Assembly: GCF_009730915.1 (NCBI RefSeq)
Contig: NC_052483.1
Span: 1,798,001-1,862,000, forward strand
DNA from: Dioscorea cayenensis subsp. rotundata
Taxonomy: Eukaryota > Streptophyta > Magnoliopsida > Dioscoreales > Dioscoreaceae
DNA length: 64,000 bases
Reading direction: 5' to 3'
Part shown: positions 47,544 through 57,631 of the stretch, piece after piece
How the letters are laid out: every line of letters begins with the position of its first letter
Numbering within the stretch: the first letter of the stretch is position 1
Translations under genes and position numbers: made by a program
Notes under the pieces: model-generated
Databases searched by the model: none
What the model was told of the DNA's origin: nothing
The model's input: only the letters and a program-made list of their open reading frames with translations

Positions 47544-49061
47544 ATTCAGATGAATAAAATCAGGAGTGAAGCAGATGTGTGAATCAGAATAAAGACCAGC
47601 ATTGCCTTCTGATTGACTTGCAGTTTGTGTTTGTTTGTCATAAATTTCAATATTTGGAGCAAATTGATGTGAACATTGAACATCTTTTCAATGTGTTAAG
47701 ACTATTTGGACTAATTTGTTTCTGATTGATATTTTTTGTTTGGTTTATATTTTGGTTGAAGATGGATTTATTGCTAAATTAGAACAATATGGTTTTTATT
47801 TATTTATTTATTATTATTATTATTGTATCATTTGTCACAACCAAGGGGTTGGCGAAGAGGGACCATTGCTAATAGCCCCTTTTTTTAATAAATTCTATCT
47901 CTAGGTTTTTTATATTTAAATATATATGTTTTATAATTATTTCCCAGTTTTGTTTATAAACTTGTATATACAGTTTCATAAATCTCCAAGTTTTTTTTAC
48001 AAATTTATATATAGTTTTAACCAATTATATTTTTGAGAGAGTTTTATTTTACAAATCCTTTTTTTAAATAAATTAGTATACATAATAAAAAAATAATATG
48101 TTTTAAAAAAGAATTTAGTAAAAATTTTATTATTTTTCCTCTTTTAACTTGTGTTTGGCCCATTCAATTTTTTTTTTTTTTACTAGTTTCATTATAAATT
48201 GTAAGAAACTTTTCACTTAATAATCAATATATAATAATATATTATTGAACTCTTGATTGGCTTAGTTAGTTTAGTTTGAGAGCTTGAAATATTTAGTAAA
48301 ACTCTGACTTTTAAGACCATCAATTAGAGCTATTGATGAATAGCTTGAAGAACTGAATAAGAATAACCTTTAATTCTTCAAATAATAGTTAAATTTTAGG
48401 TGAAATTTAAAATAAGTTTTGAATGATATTTCTCTTTTTATGATAATGAAATCTGAATATTTTTTCTAATTGTTTATATCTGATTCAATGATCATTGGTC
48501 AATAATAAACATTTATAAATCAAATATGCTAAATTTAGATGATTTAAATTAATATCAAAATTAAGAAAAAAAGGTGTACAACAATTAATCCAATTTATTA
48601 AATTTCATAAATAATCTCCTACCAAAATCTCAGATATACTTTTATAATCTAAATCATTAAAAACATGAAAAAAAGAATAAATATTAATAATAAATATAAA
48701 AAAATGAGTGATTATTAACACACAAAAAAATCATGAACTAATCCATCAGTTTTTTTAAAAAAATAGAAAAAAAGCAATAAACAATTACCCAAATTTTATT
48801 GATTTTCATTGGAGTTTTTCCAATTTTAGCAAGAAAGCTTAAATATATATATATTTTTTTGTCCACACAAATTAAAGATAATTTATAAAAAAACTATTAT
48901 TTTATTTTTTATTTTTTAACTCCAGCCTCACAATTTTGCAACAATAATTCCCATAAAAATATATAATTCTAAAATTTGAAACTTTTTTTTAAAAACTAAT
49001 TTAAAGCAACCAAAAAAAAAGTTCACTTTTTTATTAGTTTTGAATTCTTTTAGAAAAATCC
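47544..49061. other. AT-rich intergenic DNA
   Basis: The DUF863 3' flank followed by about 1.2 kb of very AT-rich sequence with homopolymer tracts. No gene or clear mobile element is seen. Confidence 0.55.
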
Positions 49062-49427
49062 ATGGAAAAGTTCAAAGGGCAACACCAACATCGCCATTCC
49101 GTCTCCTGCTTCTCCGCTTGCTTCTTCCCCGCCGGCGCCGGTGAGCGCGTGCAACCGCCGGCGTCGCACGGCAGTGACCTGCCGGGGCTCCTCGAACGGC
49201 GGTGCCAGCGCCAGCGCCAGCGCCGACGCCCCTACTCTGCGGACTTCCGGTATGACCCTTTGAGTTATGCCCTAAACTTCGACGAAGGCGGTGCCGCCGA
49301 TGACTTGCCGTCGCCGACCGGGAGCCTTCCTCCCCACTTGACCTTCTCGTCTCGCTTTCAGGCTTCGTCTCCTCGCATGCCTCCCAAATCTCCGGGGGCT
49401 GAGGAGACGAAGAAGCTCCTTCATTGA
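49062..49427 (+). CDS. Conserved small plant protein, 121 aa, unknown function
   Basis: Intronless ORF starting in a reasonable plant context (TCCATGGAA). It is strongly GC-richer than its AT-rich upstream DNA, as expected for coding sequence. The protein has a His/Cys-containing N-terminus (HQHRHSVSCFSACFFP), a basic stretch (RRCQRQRQRRRP) and the segment DFRYDPLSYALNFDEG followed by SSRFQASSP. The YDPLSYALNFDEG block is familiar from short uncharacterised angiosperm proteins, but I cannot name the family or a function. No signal peptide or membrane helix. The next gene starts 142 bp after its stop. Confidence 0.72.
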   Translation: MEKFKGQHQHRHSVSCFSACFFPAGAGERVQPPASHGSDLPGLLERRCQRQRQRRRPYSADFRYDPLSYALNFDEGGAADDLPSPTGSLPPHLTFSSRFQASSPRMPPKSPGAEETKKLLH

Positions 49428-49569
49428 GCTATGAAATTTGGGCATTTTTTTTTCTTCTCTCTTTTAAATCCAGTCTTTTTTTGTTGCCAATCTTTTCCCT
49501 GAAATCTAGATTTGTAGTGTAAATCGATGCCCTTGTTTTTTTGTTTTTTTGTTTTTTTATAAATAAATC

Positions 49570-51954
49570 ATGCATTTGAGAGCTCCTTTTGTTGGAAAGA
49601 TGCTTCCTTTGTTGATCAATAGCGTTGGTTCTCGGAGAATATCAAGTGTTTGTAGAAAAGAGATGACATTTGGAAATGTTTATACTACTGAGAGATTTGC
49701 TTCTCATCTTGAAGCCTGTGTTGATGCTGGATCTCTGAGGAAGGTTCATGCTTGCATCTTTGCTTGTGGATTTGGTGATAATATTTTTCTGGGATCCAAG
49801 CTTGTGAATGCTTATGCTGATATCAGTGCTTTATGGGAATCCAGATTGGTGTTTGATAGAATCATTAACAGGAATCTTTCTCTTTGGAATTCGGCTATTG
49901 TCGGGTATTCTAGAGCTGGATATTTTGAGGAGGTTTTGAGGTTATATTCATGTTTGAAGATGCAGGACATTGGTGTTGATAGTTCTGCCGTTGTGTTTGG
50001 TTTGAAGAGTTGTCATGAGCTTGGGATGATGGACTTTGGAAGAGGAATTCATGGTGATGCTTATAAAGTTGGATTGCATGGAGATAAATTCGTTGTTCCT
50101 TCTCTTGTCAAGTTGTACTTCAAATGTGGAATTATGAAAGATGCAGATAGGGTGTTTGAGGAGATTTTTGAGAAAGATATTGTGGCCTACACCTCAATGA
50201 TCACTGGGTATGCACAACAGGCTGGTTTTCATGTGATGAAAGCTTTTCAAATTGCCTGTGAGATGCATAGGGAGGGATTGGATGCCAATCGAGTGTCGCT
50301 GGTGAGTTTGCTTCAGGCTGCGGGGAAGGTGGAAGCTCTTCATGAAGGTCGATCAATTCATTGCTATGCTATGAGGAGAGGAATTGATCTTTCAGATGAA
50401 GTTCTCGAGACTAGTTTGGTCGACATGTATGCTAAATGTGGTGCTAAGGTGGAAGCAGTATCTTTTCTGAGACAAATGAGAAGGTCTGTTGCTTCATGGA
50501 ATGCGTTGATTGCAGGCATCAATTCATATGATTGTGATCGTAGTTCTGAAGCTTTGCATCTCCTCTGTCAGATGGTGCATCAAGAAGGCTTGTACCCAAA
50601 CTCAATCACCTTAGCGAATGTTCTGTCAGCTTGTTGTGAATCAACCTATGTGCATCTGGTCACAAGCATCCATGGATATATAATCAGAAGGGAGCTCCCT
50701 CCTGATTTGGTCCTCACTACTGCTCTCATCGATGGTTATTCGAGATGTGGTAAAGTACACAATGCTAGGGAATTGTTTAATTGGCTCAAAGTGAGAGACA
50801 CAATTTTATTTAATGTGATTATTTCTGCATATCTTCGCAATGGAGAAATTGACGAGGTGATCAAAATGCTCGATTGGATGTTTGAAGAAGGGGTGAGACC
50901 AAATACAGTTACTTTGTTAGTTCTGTTGTCAGGATTTGCCAATTTGGAAGATCTAAGAAGAGGTAGATGTATTCATGGTTGTGTACTCCGTCAGGGTCTC
51001 CAAACAAACATGGATGTTTCCAATCAACTTCTGCACATGTACACCAAATGTGCATCCATTGATGTTGCAAGAAAATTTTTTGACTCAATGACAAATAAGG
51101 ATTTGGTTTCATGGACTACAATGATGATGTGTTATGTAAATCAAGGTCATGCAGATGAAGCTCTGGCTTTGTTTCGGCTAATGCAGAGAAATGGTGACAA
51201 GCCTGATTCAGTGACTCTTATTACCTTGATTCAGGCACTTTCCCTGCTCGGCTTATTAGAACAGATAAAAGAAATTCAAGGGCACATCTACAGGATTCGG
51301 CCGGAAAGAGATTCAGCAATTACTAGCGCTCTAATTATGGCATATGCAAAATGTGGAAGGCTGGATTTGGCTGAGTTGACTTTCTGTAATGCGGCCGATC
51401 AAACACTGAACTTGTGGAACACAATGATATCTGCATACGGGATGCACGGGTACTGCCGAGAGGCCCTCAAGCTCTTTCATCAATTGCAAAACCAAAATCT
51501 TAGACCAGATAGCTTGACATTCTCTTCAGTGCTCTCAGCTTGCAGCCATGCTGGCTTGGTAGAAGAGGGCAGGGATATCTTCAATTCCATGAAATCCAAA
51601 TACTCAATTGCACCACAAGAAGAACACTACAGTTGCATCGTTGATCTATTAGGCCGAGCCGGTCATCTTGAGGAAGCATATGAGTTTGTGAACTGTTCTC
51701 CTTTGCGAAATAAGACCAGTGCATTGTCTGCTTTGCTCGGTGCTTGCCGAGTTCATAGAAACACTCAATTGGGAGAGATCATTGGTTTGCAGCTCCTTGA
51801 ACTTGATCCTCAGAATTCTACTACTTTTGCCATGGTTTCCAACATCTACGCCGAGGCTGGTAAGTGGCGCGACGCCGCAACTTTGAGACTTGTTGCCAGA
51901 GAAAGAGGTTTGCGAAAAATGCCTGGTTATAGCTTAGTAGAATTAGAAAATTGA
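49570..51954 (+). CDS. PLS-class pentatricopeptide repeat protein with E domain, 794 aa
   Basis: Sequence-specific RNA-binding protein, by family a factor for organelle C-to-U RNA editing or transcript processing. It is intronless, as most plant PPR genes are. The basic, hydroxylated N-terminus (INSVGSRRISSVCRK) looks like a mitochondrial or plastid transit peptide. Roughly twenty PPR motifs in the P-L-S arrangement follow, for example LVDMYAKCG, NALIAGINSYD, TALIDGYSRCGKVHNARELF, LLHMYTKCASIDVARKFFD and SALIMAYAKCGRLDLAELTF. The C-terminus (TSALSALLGACRVHRNT, LELDPQNSTTFAMVSNIYA, RERGLRKMPGYSLVE) is an E motif; there is no E+ or DYW deaminase domain, so editing would need a DYW partner. The first ATG is used; Met11 is an alternative. 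The target RNA cannot be read from the sequence with certainty. Confidence 0.93.
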   Translation: MHLRAPFVGKMLPLLINSVGSRRISSVCRKEMTFGNVYTTERFASHLEACVDAGSLRKVHACIFACGFGDNIFLGSKLVNAYADISALWESRLVFDRIINRNLSLWNSAIVGYSRAGYFEEVLRLYSCLKMQDIGVDSSAVVFGLKSCHELGMMDFGRGIHGDAYKVGLHGDKFVVPSLVKLYFKCGIMKDADRVFEEIFEKDIVAYTSMITGYAQQAGFHVMKAFQIACEMHREGLDANRVSLVSLLQAAGKVEALHEGRSIHCYAMRRGIDLSDEVLETSLVDMYAKCGAKVEAVSFLRQMRRSVASWNALIAGINSYDCDRSSEALHLLCQMVHQEGLYPNSITLANVLSACCESTYVHLVTSIHGYIIRRELPPDLVLTTALIDGYSRCGKVHNARELFNWLKVRDTILFNVIISAYLRNGEIDEVIKMLDWMFEEGVRPNTVTLLVLLSGFANLEDLRRGRCIHGCVLRQGLQTNMDVSNQLLHMYTKCASIDVARKFFDSMTNKDLVSWTTMMMCYVNQGHADEALALFRLMQRNGDKPDSVTLITLIQALSLLGLLEQIKEIQGHIYRIRPERDSAITSALIMAYAKCGRLDLAELTFCNAADQTLNLWNTMISAYGMHGYCREALKLFHQLQNQNLRPDSLTFSSVLSACSHAGLVEEGRDIFNSMKSKYSIAPQEEHYSCIVDLLGRAGHLEEAYEFVNCSPLRNKTSALSALLGACRVHRNTQLGEIIGLQLLELDPQNSTTFAMVSNIYAEAGKWRDAATLRLVARERGLRKMPGYSLVELEN

Positions 51955-52722
51955 GATTGATTTCTCTACAAATTGTATAGATTAATCATCTCTAGTTAGA
52001 GCAGCCATGAGCAATAATGAAATTACCTGCAAAGCATCATGGTAGAGTTTTGTAGTTGATTGATTGTTAATTACTTTGTTCATTTATCTTCTGAGATATA
52101 AAGATTGCTGATATTTTCTTTGCAAGTTATACTTAATTTCTCTACACTTTTGAGTTTTTACAGATATTAAATTTATCTTGGTGTTTCTATTTGTTTTTTT
52201 CTCTATTTTTCAAAAAGATCCCTCTGTAAATCTGGAGGGACAAATTATGTGAAAGTTTTTTGAACCATATTTTTTAATAGTTAGAAAACCCAGAGGGAGA
52301 CTACATGATAAGAATAAAAAGTTTTGAGGACTTTTAAGCAATTGGGAGGGTGTTTACTTTTGCGCAAACACTCTGGGTTTATTAATAATTATTTCCGGGT
52401 TTATCTGCAAAATCTTAAAATTTCATCGGCAGCAAAGTCTAGTATTTTGAAATTTTGAAAATTTTCTTTTTTGGGGGTTTTTTTGGTAAGAAATGCGTAA
52501 ATCCTAAATACAAAGTCTGGGTTTTGTTTTTGCAAAATCGCAGAACTTTATGATATTTTTGCATAAAACCCCAGAAATTTCGAAAACTTTTATTTATTTA
52601 ACTTTTCGGGTATTCTTTTGCATAAAATCCATGCCACTTTTGCGAAAAGCACCCTAATTCGGCGGTGAAGACAAGCAAAATCCATTTCTAGCACTAGCGC
52701 CACCACCACTTCGCCGGAATCC
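51955..52722. other. Intergenic DNA between PPR and SCCPDH-like genes
   Basis: The PPR 3' flank, then 52190-52640, which repeats short phrases such as TTTTTGCAAAATCGCAGAA, TTTGCATAAAACCCCAGAAA and TTTGCATAAAATCC. These are similar in style to the GCAAAATTGC/GCAGAAAACCCC repeats at 25.3 and 26.2-26.7 kb. The last 70 bp before 52723 are probably 5' UTR. Confidence 0.45.
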
Positions 52723-55679
52723 ATGGCGTCCGATCCTCGAGACTTCGATCTCCTCATCCTCGGCGCTTCAGGGTTCACCGGAAAGTACGTTGTTCGCGAA
52801 GCTCTCAAGTTCCTCTCGACTCCCGCTTCCCCTCTGAGAACCCTCGCCCTCGCCGGCCGAAACCCTAACAAGATCTCCCAAACCCTAGCATGGGCTTCCA
52901 CGCCCAATCCCCCTCCAAACATCCCGATCCTCCACGCCGACGTTTCCGATTCTGATTCACTGATCCCTCTCTTCCGTCGTGCTCGCCTCGTCCTCAGCTG
53001 CGTCGGCCCATTCCGCATCTATGGCTCGCCCGTCGTTGCCTCCTGCGTTTCCGCCGGCACTGACTACCTTGATATCAGTGGGGAGCCTGAGTTCATGGAG
53101 CGCATGGAGGTGGAATTCCATGAATTGGCGGCGAAGAATGGGTCTCTGGTTGTTTCAGCTTGCGGGTTTGATTCGGTGCCGGCGGAACTGGGGGTTGTTT
53201 TCAATTCGAGGCAGTGGGTGGCGCCATCGGCGCCGAACTGTGTGGAGGCGTACTTGAGCTTGGAGTCGGAGAAGAAGATTGTGGGGAATGTGGGGACTTA
53301 CGAATCTGCTGTGCTTGGCGTTGCTAATGCTGATAAGCTGCAGGAGCTCCGGCGTTCGAGGCCGAGGAGAGCAAGGCCTTTGGTGAGTTTCTCTTCATCT
53401 TCATCAATTTATCATTCTTTGTTCTTCTTTATATGTTGCATGACATTCTCATTGCTAGGAGATTGATTGCATTGTTCTCTCTTTTTTTTCCGCCAAGATA
53501 TTGTCTTGTTGCTTAGGACTGCAATTTTTCTTGACAATGTTGTGAGAAGTGCATGATTTAGCATGTCATTGATGGAGTGATAATCGAGGAAATTAGAGAA
53601 GATGATGAGAAGGTTAAATGAAACAACATGTAGATCATTTTCCATTCGTTTTCTTGTTCTTTTATTTCATATTAATTGAACACGAATTAAAGTTGTGATG
53701 GGATTGAATCAATAGGAAGATGGTCTGAATTTTTTTAGCCATTTGGTGATCTATTTCATTATTTTCATTTTTCCAACCACAAGTCGACAAATTATACTTT
53801 TGATTCCTGTTCTTTTCCTGCATTTTGTCTCAAACTAACCTCAAGGGTGTGATTCTTGTGTTGTACCTTCAATCTTCCTTACCCATGTCTTGAAGCGATC
53901 TTGCCTTGTTTTCCTTTCAGAGTGATAAACATCAGCTCCTTTATGCAATAGGAGCCCAATTAATCATTGGCAGCATGCCTTACATGGCTGCTATCTTCTT
54001 CGCTGTCAGTTCAATTTTCCTGTTGAGTGTGTGAGATGTGTGTGATTATATAAAACATTGCTTCTTTATCTTTCATATTGTTTGATTTTCAGCAATAGCT
54101 GAGAATCTATTCTACATGGAAATCCGTATGTGACATTACTAGTTAGAAAAAGCAAAATGTAGTTAGAAATTTGGATTATATGCATTAATGTTTTGAAGGC
54201 CTGTATGACCTCACAGTGCTTCTTGCAAAGTTTTTAGGCTTTAGCTGATAATACCTTTTTTGGTCTTGAAATTGGTTTATTAGATCATTAGCTGATTACA
54301 CGAACACTTACCTTTTCTGTAGCATGGTTGCCAAGCTAGATACTAAAACTTGTCGGACAATAATCATATGTTTGCAAAGCCTGCTAAAGCCAAGCTGGAA
54401 AGAATTAGTCCCCTGTCAAAACACTAAGAATCACACGGCCTGACATCATATAATACGCATGTGTATCATGACTTAATTGCTTAAACTATCGGGTATTGGC
54501 ACATCTTTTCCAATGATTTTATTTGCTTTTAGTAAGATTAGATTCTAGCAGTGACAGTTGTATTGGCTGAAGAAAGATTCGAATTAAATTGGCCAGCTTA
54601 TAGATCTCTTAGCAGTTGCTCGTACGTATGCAGGTTTGCTATTAATTTTCACAATTCTTTTCTTTGTGCCATCATCATCATATCTCTCTCTCACACACAT
54701 TTGGTCCTGAACTGCTCAACTATGTTCCCTTGTCTATGGATGACACAAATATGTTTATTTTGGTCTTTCTATGAGACCCTAATTGAATTAAATACTAAAA
54801 TAATCTAGTGGATGGACAAATGGCAATTTCAAATTTAATGTAATTGAAAGGACTAATTGTGTACTTTCGACTCAGTATTTCCATGAGCAATTTCAAATTT
54901 AACTACCAGTATATTTACGTTTGGGAGCAAAATGTAAAATGAAAAAGATAATGCATAATGCATAATTGCAAGGCATTTACCCTTGCAGATTCCAGGACCT
55001 CCGCCTCCTAGAGGACCGACGTTAGAGCATCAGAAGACCTTTGGCCTCTGGGCTGTCAGGCTACCTTCTGCAGATTCCATTGTTGTTCGAAGAACGCTGG
55101 CAGCTCTTACAGAGAACCCAGACGGTCTTCCGGGAGTCAACGAAAGTGAAGAGGACATAGAGAGGAGAACTCGTCTTTGGTCGACAGTGAAGCCTGTTCA
55201 TTTTGGTGTGAAGATCGGAACAAAATCTCTGCTGGGTCTCTTGCTGGGTAATGGTAACTGGTTTATTCATTGGCCTCTTTGGAAAGATGTCATTCGGAAG
55301 AAAACTTCTCCTAAAATTCCCGGAATTCTTCTCCCTCGGGTGGTTCCGGAAGGCAGGGCCAACAGAGGAAGAGGTGAATAGTGCTACATTCAAGATGTGG
55401 TTCCTTGGCCATGGCTACAGTGATGTTAGTCTTGCTTCACAGGGTGCTAAGCCAGATACTGAAATTATCACCAGGGTATCAGGACCTGAGATTGGATACT
55501 TAACCACACCGATCATCTTAATCCAATGTGCGCTGATTGTATTGGGCCAGCGAGGGAAGTTGCCGAAAGGAGGTGTCTTTCCGCCTGGAATCGTCTTTGT
55601 CCCGACCGATCTTCAAGAACGACTGCAAGAAAATGGTATTTCTTTCGATTTCATCTCAAAGAGAGCTTTGTCTGATTGA
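52723..55679 (+). CDS. SCCPDH: Saccharopine dehydrogenase-like oxidoreductase (SCCPDH family), single-base frameshift
   Basis: Putative NAD(P)-dependent oxidoreductase of the SCCPDH family, linked in animals to lipid droplets and membranes; its substrate is not established, and it is not the lysine-degrading LKR/SDH enzyme. Exon 1 52723-53382, exon 2 54989-55679. The N-terminal Rossmann fold shows DLLILGASGFTGKYVVREAL; then LALAGRNPNKI, VLSCVGPFRIYGSPVV, TDYLDISGEPEFMERME, VSACGFDSVPAELG and GTYESAVLGVANADKL follow, matching Arabidopsis At5g39410 closely. Exon 2 starts IPGPPPPRGPTLEHQKT. After KIGTKSLLGLLLG the frame changes by one base near 55245-55251 (GGTAATGG), and the conserved continuation (KMSFGRKLLLKFP, TFKMWFLGHGYSD, SGPEIGYLTTPI, QENGISFDFIS) is in the other frame. 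Exon 2 is 691 nt, one more than a multiple of three. It is either an assembly error or a damaged allele. The intact protein would be about 449 aa. Confidence 0.9.
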
Positions 55680-56731
55680 TTGCTTGTGATTTTTCGCTGC
55701 ATAATAACTCATATTCACTTACAAACTTGTGAGCTTGTGATACTTCTTTCTCCAGACCATGTTATGTTTTTTTTGGTGAAGCCTGTAAATGCTATGCAAA
55801 ATCAGTGAGATAAATGACTTTTTCATGGTGTTGAGTTCTTTTTCTCAGATCTCTAATGTTGGTTTAGGTATATATTGTTGGATTTGGGCTGGTCCAAGGC
55901 CCTTTTCCAGTGTGACACCCAAACCTGAGGGTCTACAATTATTATTATTTTTTAATTTATTATTTATTTATTATTCTTTACTTCTCAACGGATAATTTTC
56001 TGACCATTAATTTTAACCCAACGGATATTGTCGATGTATATATATTTAAGGATAGAGGGTAAGATAGGGTTACACATGTTTTTCTCTTTAATCCTTCATT
56101 CACTGGCTGACCATCAGTAGTCTCATGCAATCATCCTTCTTTTCTTTCCTTTTCGGCCTAGGGCGACACTATAGAAAATCCGGAGTTGAACATGCTAAGT
56201 TATGGGACCGCGATAAGTTGGGTTAGTGTATCCTAGCGCTTAGAGAGAAACTATTCACATCGGTAGGTGCTACTTCAGTGTTAGGGCAGTGCACACAGCG
56301 CATCTAATCGAGACCAGGTGTTCTTTTTCATTTCCTTGATTGCATGAAAATAATTGTGTGTTCGCTTAGGTTATTTGGTCCAACTTATATATATATATAT
56401 ATATATATTGATTGGTATACTTATGTGTTTAATAATATTTATACTATCATTGACCAATATACATAAGTGTTTAATAATATTTATAATATCATTGGGGCAA
56501 TCATTGGATGATTGTTTAAGGCATTTGAGCAAAATGTAAGAAAATAAATCTATTCTTAACTATGTATTATATGCTATATGATGGAGTATATAACATAATG
56601 TCAGGTCAAAAGAGGTACAATGGGCTTTTATGAGAAAATATGTTCACAAAAATTTAACCATCTTTAAAGTGACAAATATAAAGGACATCAAAGAGATAGA
56701 TAGACATAATGAAACAGTAGTTATAGTGGCT

Positions 56732-56791
56732 TAACGACCGTATGATTTATAGATTAATTACTAACGACCGTATGATTTATAGATTAATTAC
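56732..56791 (+). repeat. Perfect 30-bp tandem repeat, two copies
   Basis: The 30-bp unit beginning TAACGACCGTATGATTTATA occurs at 56732-56761 and 56762-56791 without a mismatch, implying a recent slippage or duplication. Confidence 0.9.
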
Positions 56792-56835
56792 TATATCGGA
56801 TAGATTTGCATGTGGGAAAATTAAGATCATGTTAT

Positions 56836-57260
56836 GAGTGATGCTATTTTTACCGAATATGTTTATCGAATAGATTTCCCGAATGCCCAACTTGTCATCC
56901 GCATTCTCATCCACATCATTATTTTTTTTATATTAACTTCAAAGTTGAACCTTAAAAGTTTTTAAATTCTTAACATTTTTAAAAAATTATAAAACTATAT
57001 CTAAAATTATAAACCCAAATACTACAAAATCTATATTCTACCATGAATATTAAACCCTAAACTTTAAATCTTATGCCATAAACCCTAAACAAAAATTCAC
57101 AACCTCCTATGGGGGTTTGTGATTTTCAGTTTAGAGTTTAGGGAGGGGTTTTCGGTTTATTTTATCTTTTACGATTAAATATTTAAATTTAGAATTCATA
57201 TAATAAAAATAAATTAATCTTTTCAAAAAAATAATAATGAAAGAATGTAAATTTTCATTC
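56836..57260 (-). mobile_element. MITE family B, copy 2
   Basis: Reverse-orientation relative of 25553-25945: CCAACTTGTCATCC, TATAAAACTATATCTAAAATT, CAAATACTACAAAATCTATA and TTTACGATTAAATATTTAAATTT correspond one for one to the reverse complement of copy 1. It has an additional internal hairpin (57090-57170: CACAACCTCC/GGGGGTTTGTG and CCCTAAAC/GTTTAGGG arms) that copy 1 has only in shorter form. Confidence 0.55.
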
Positions 57261-57399
57261 CATGAATACTATTTTTATATTTGTTATTATTAAAAAAAGC
57301 AAAAAAACATTAAAAAAAAAAATTGACAGGTCATTGATCTTTTAACCCTGTACGCTGTTGAGTGTATCACAGCCAATCACAACCGCATATATTCCAGCG

Positions 57400-57631
57400 T
57401 GCCATCAACGCGATTGCATGCCCCTTCACATCCACCGTACACGTGGACCCCTTCTCCCTTGATATTTTTGACACCCTTCCTTCTTTCTCCGCGCTCATTC
57501 TCTCTCTCTCTCTCGAACTTCGGAGGTGATCTCTTCGTTCTCGTTCTCGTTCTCGTTCTCATTCTAGGGTTTCTTGATTCCCTTTTTCTCATCTAATTGA
57601 TGCTCTTTTTGCAGTTTGATTTGCAGGAACG
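57400..57631 (+). promoter_or_regulatory. eIF5A promoter-proximal and leader region
   Basis: Pyrimidine-rich leader with a (CT)n run (57498-57512) and a (GTTCTC)n hexamer array (57536-57560), then AGGGTTTCTTGATTCC and two TTTGCAG-type acceptor-like sites just before the ATG at 57632. A short 5' UTR intron is possible. CT-rich leaders are typical of highly expressed plant translation genes. Confidence 0.5.

Larger units (their letters stand above)
55680..57400. other. Intergenic DNA with repeats between SCCPDH-like and eIF5A genes
   Basis: It contains a TGTGACACCC motif at about 55911, followed by about 400 bp that includes TATATATATTTAAGG and could be an LTR fragment (weak). It also has (TA)n near 56386-56408, a perfect 30-bp tandem repeat at 56732-56791 and MITE family B copy 2 (56836-57260). 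No gene is supportable. Confidence 0.5.

Noticed and set aside
53930-54010. Possible extra exon in the SCCPDH-like intron (open frame after a TTTCAG)
   Set aside because: The direct junction 53382/54989 keeps frame and matches the homolog without any insertion.
55908-56330. Possible solo LTR starting TGTGACACCC
   Set aside because: A matching CA end and target duplication could not be found, so it is mentioned only as a weak possibility in the intergenic entry.
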